In this document: positions 61,911 through 64,000 of the stretch, in pieces
Numbering within the stretch: position 1 is the first letter of the stretch
Layout: each line of letters starts with the position of its first letter
DNA from: Segetibacter sp.
Lineage (GTDB): Bacteria > Bacteroidota > Bacteroidia > Chitinophagales > Chitinophagaceae
Direction: 5' to 3'
Length of the DNA: 64,000 nucleotides
Assembly: GCA_028288485.1 (NCBI GenBank)
Contig: JAQBNO010000021.1
Coordinates: 1-64,000, forward strand
The notes under the pieces: model-generated
Told to the model about the DNA's origin: nothing
What the model saw: the letters and a program-made list of their open reading frames with translations, nothing else
The model's database searches: none
Position numbers and translations under genes: made by a program

Positions 61911-62038
61911 TTAAGTTTGGTTTTAATAATCAAATTACCGACCAATTTTTATGGGTGCCTTTTGCCCCTCGATCGTTCTTCTTTTGACATTCAGGTGTTA
62001 TTGCGATAAAAAAACTTACGTTGCCATAATAAGCAACT

Positions 62039-62090
62039 GTACAAGGGAGTGACACAACCGGAGATGCATAACGAACCACCGTTAGTACCA
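62039..62090 (-). repeat. Dispersed intergenic repeat, class A copy
   Basis: Minus strand: TTTTATGGTACT, 28 nt, TCCGGTTGTGTCACTCCCTTGTAC. Confidence 0.82.
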
Positions 62091-62300
62091 TAAAAGATCC
62101 TGTATTCTGCCTTAAATACTTTCGATTTAATAATACAAAAGTTCCGGCTAAAAGAAGTGGTAGCTATTCTTGTATAGATTCTTCTATGCTTTTCTTAAAA
62201 CCGTGCGCACGCTTGCGAATCACCGGTATTTGCAGATAAAATACAGTGGAACTTTTTTTGTTACAGTAAAGACCGAAAATCTGTAACCTAAATACCATTT

Positions 62301-62630
62301 ATGAAAACGATTTCGCTGTTAATTTTCTCTAACATCTTTATGACTTTTGCCTGGTACTGGCATTTAAAAGACAAAGGCATTCCGATTTGGAAGGCGATAG
62401 TGATCAGTTGGGGAATTGCCTTTTTTGAATACTGTTTAACGGTGCCGGCAAACAGGATCGGTTTTGCCAGCGGCTGGAATGGCTTCCAGCTGAAAATAAT
62501 ACAGGAGGTAATTACCCTTGTTATATTCAGCATCTTCGCGGTGCTGTACCTAAAAGAGCCACTACACTGGAAGTACCTGGTAAGCTTTGCTTTTATTCTG
62601 GGAGCAGTATATTTTGCCTTTAAAAAATAA
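62301..62630 (+). CDS. DMT/DUF486 family membrane protein
   Basis: SNIFMTFAWYWHLKDKGIPIWKAIVISWGIAFFEYCLTVPANRIGFA...AFILGAVYFAFKK. Confidence 0.92.
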   Translation: MKTISLLIFSNIFMTFAWYWHLKDKGIPIWKAIVISWGIAFFEYCLTVPANRIGFASGWNGFQLKIIQEVITLVIFSIFAVLYLKEPLHWKYLVSFAFILGAVYFAFKK

Positions 62631-62654
62631 AGGGTATTCCTTGCGGAATACCCT
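62631..62654. terminator. Hairpin, candidate terminator
   Basis: AGGGTATTCC-TTGC-GGAATACCCT. Confidence 0.6.
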
Positions 62655-62922
62655 CATTCAACCCTGCTGCATTAAACCATCTTCTTTAACGATATAAACA
62701 AAAAACAAAAAATCTGCGTTCTAATAAATAATAGACCCGAACATATTTCGCGGGTTTAATGGGACTATAAGAAATTTTTTCCTTTAACAATTCATTAACT
62801 TTCTCGGGCTAAAACCGCTTTAAAACTGGCTATAAATTCTTTTCACGCTATTTGCCTATAAACCATTGTTGCTGCCGGTAGAAAACGATTTAAAAACTTT
62901 TACATAATTTCCGTCTTGTAAT

Positions 62923-64000
62923 ATGGAAATACAAACTATCGCCACAAACGATTTTACGGTAAGTCAGCGATTCAAAGCTCTGTTGGGTGGATCTATTGGT
63001 AACCTGGTGGAATGGTACGATTGGTATGCTTATTCGGCCTTTGCATTATATTTCGCACCTGTCTTTTTTCCGCAACAAAACCCCACTGCACAACTCCTAA
63101 ATACTGCGGCCATTTTTGCCGTAGGCTTTTTAATGAGGCCGATAGGAGGTTGGTTATTTGGAACCATTGCTGATCGAAAAGGTCGAAAAGTAGCCATGAC
63201 ACTTTCGGTTTTAATGATGTCGTTCGGATCTTTAATGATCGCTATTACTCCGTCGTATCGAAGTATCGGCATTTTCGCGCCGTTCTTATTATTACTTGCG
63301 AGGTTGTTACAAGGCCTTAGTGTTGGTGGTGAGTATGGAACGTCTGCAACCTATTTAAGCGAGGTTGCAACAAAAAACAGGCGCGGCTTCTATTCAAGTT
63401 TTCAATATGTTACATTAATAGGAGGGCAGCTTGTTGCGCTTGGCATCCAGGTATTGCTGCAACGGGTATTTCTTTCGAAAGCAGACCTGGAGAGTTGGGG
63501 CTGGCGTATCCCGTTTGTAATTGGTGCCCTGCTTGCTTTCGTTGCTTTTTATTTACGCCGCCATATGGAAGAGTCGCAAAACTTTACGAAGGAAAATGGG
63601 CCAGTAAGCGAACGGGGCTCTTTGAAAACTTTGATCAAACAACATCCACGGGCTGTGCTTACTGTAATAGGGCTAACGCTGGGAGGTACCCTTGCATTTT
63701 ATACCTACACCACTTATATGCAAAAGTTCCTGGTAAATACGGTGCATTTAACGAAAGAACGCTCTACCATGCTCATTTTTTGGTTAATGCTTTTATACGC
63801 CTTAATGCAGCCCTTGTTTGGTTGGTTATCCGACCTGTATGGCCGCAAGCCGTTACTGGTAGGTTTTGGTATTTTCGGAACTATATTTACTGTGCCCATA
63901 TTAACTACCTTAAGTCATACAACTTCCGAAACGCACGCCTTCCTCCTTATTCTTGCTGCTTTGATTATCGTAAGCGGGTATACTTCAATTTGCGCCGTGG
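62923..64000 (+). CDS. MFS transporter (metabolite:H+ symporter type), truncated by window end
   Basis: MEIQTIATNDFTVSQRFKALLGGSIGNLVEWYDWYAYSAFALYF...GFLMRPIGGWLFGTIADRKGRKVAMT...LLQGLSVGGEYGTSATYLSE. Open at the window end, so missing from the ORF track. Confidence 0.93.
   Translation, partial: MEIQTIATNDFTVSQRFKALLGGSIGNLVEWYDWYAYSAFALYFAPVFFPQQNPTAQLLNTAAIFAVGFLMRPIGGWLFGTIADRKGRKVAMTLSVLMMSFGSLMIAITPSYRSIGIFAPFLLLLARLLQGLSVGGEYGTSATYLSEVATKNRRGFYSSFQYVTLIGGQLVALGIQVLLQRVFLSKADLESWGWRIPFVIGALLAFVAFYLRRHMEESQNFTKENGPVSERGSLKTLIKQHPRAVLTVIGLTLGGTLAFYTYTTYMQKFLVNTVHLTKERSTMLIFWLMLLYALMQPLFGWLSDLYGRKPLLVGFGIFGTIFTVPILTTLSHTTSETHAFLLILAALIIVSGYTSICAV

Overview
The window is 64 kb of chromosome-like sequence from a Bacteroidota member, probably Chitinophagaceae-like. 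That placement is inferred from PorP/SprF, gliding/T9SS C-terminal domains, a DUF3276 protein and general gene style. Most of the content is ordinary. It includes rpsO-pnp, kdsA, an inorganic pyrophosphatase, PhoH, a YbiT-like ABC-F protein, BlaR1/BlaI, an ECF sigma/putative anti-sigma pair, a PKD/gliding protein plus PorP/SprF, MATE/APC/MFS/ABC transporters, a PIN toxin-antitoxin pair, and a small glycosyltransferase cluster. I saw no rRNA, tRNA, CRISPR array, phage or IS element.

The most notable unexplained signal is a short interspersed intergenic repeat family. There are 16 recognisable copies plus about 3 degenerate ones, roughly one per 4 kb, on both strands. The core is CATCGTTG-YGTCRC, usually followed by NCNCTTGTAC or ATTTCGTTCATC. 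An upstream box of the form TGNNNCC (GGTACC, TGTAGCC, TGACACC, TGTTTCC and similar), often preceded by a T-run, lies about 27-29 nt before the core in almost all copies. The core falls into subfamilies with linked substitutions (GTGTCAC versus GCGTCGC) that preserve an odd dyad.

Other observations are a collapsed sulfatase pseudogene, a second frameshifted pseudogene, two small genes missing from the ORF track, twin cupins flanking an ADH/SDR pair, tandem paralogs, and unusually long perfect terminator hairpins.
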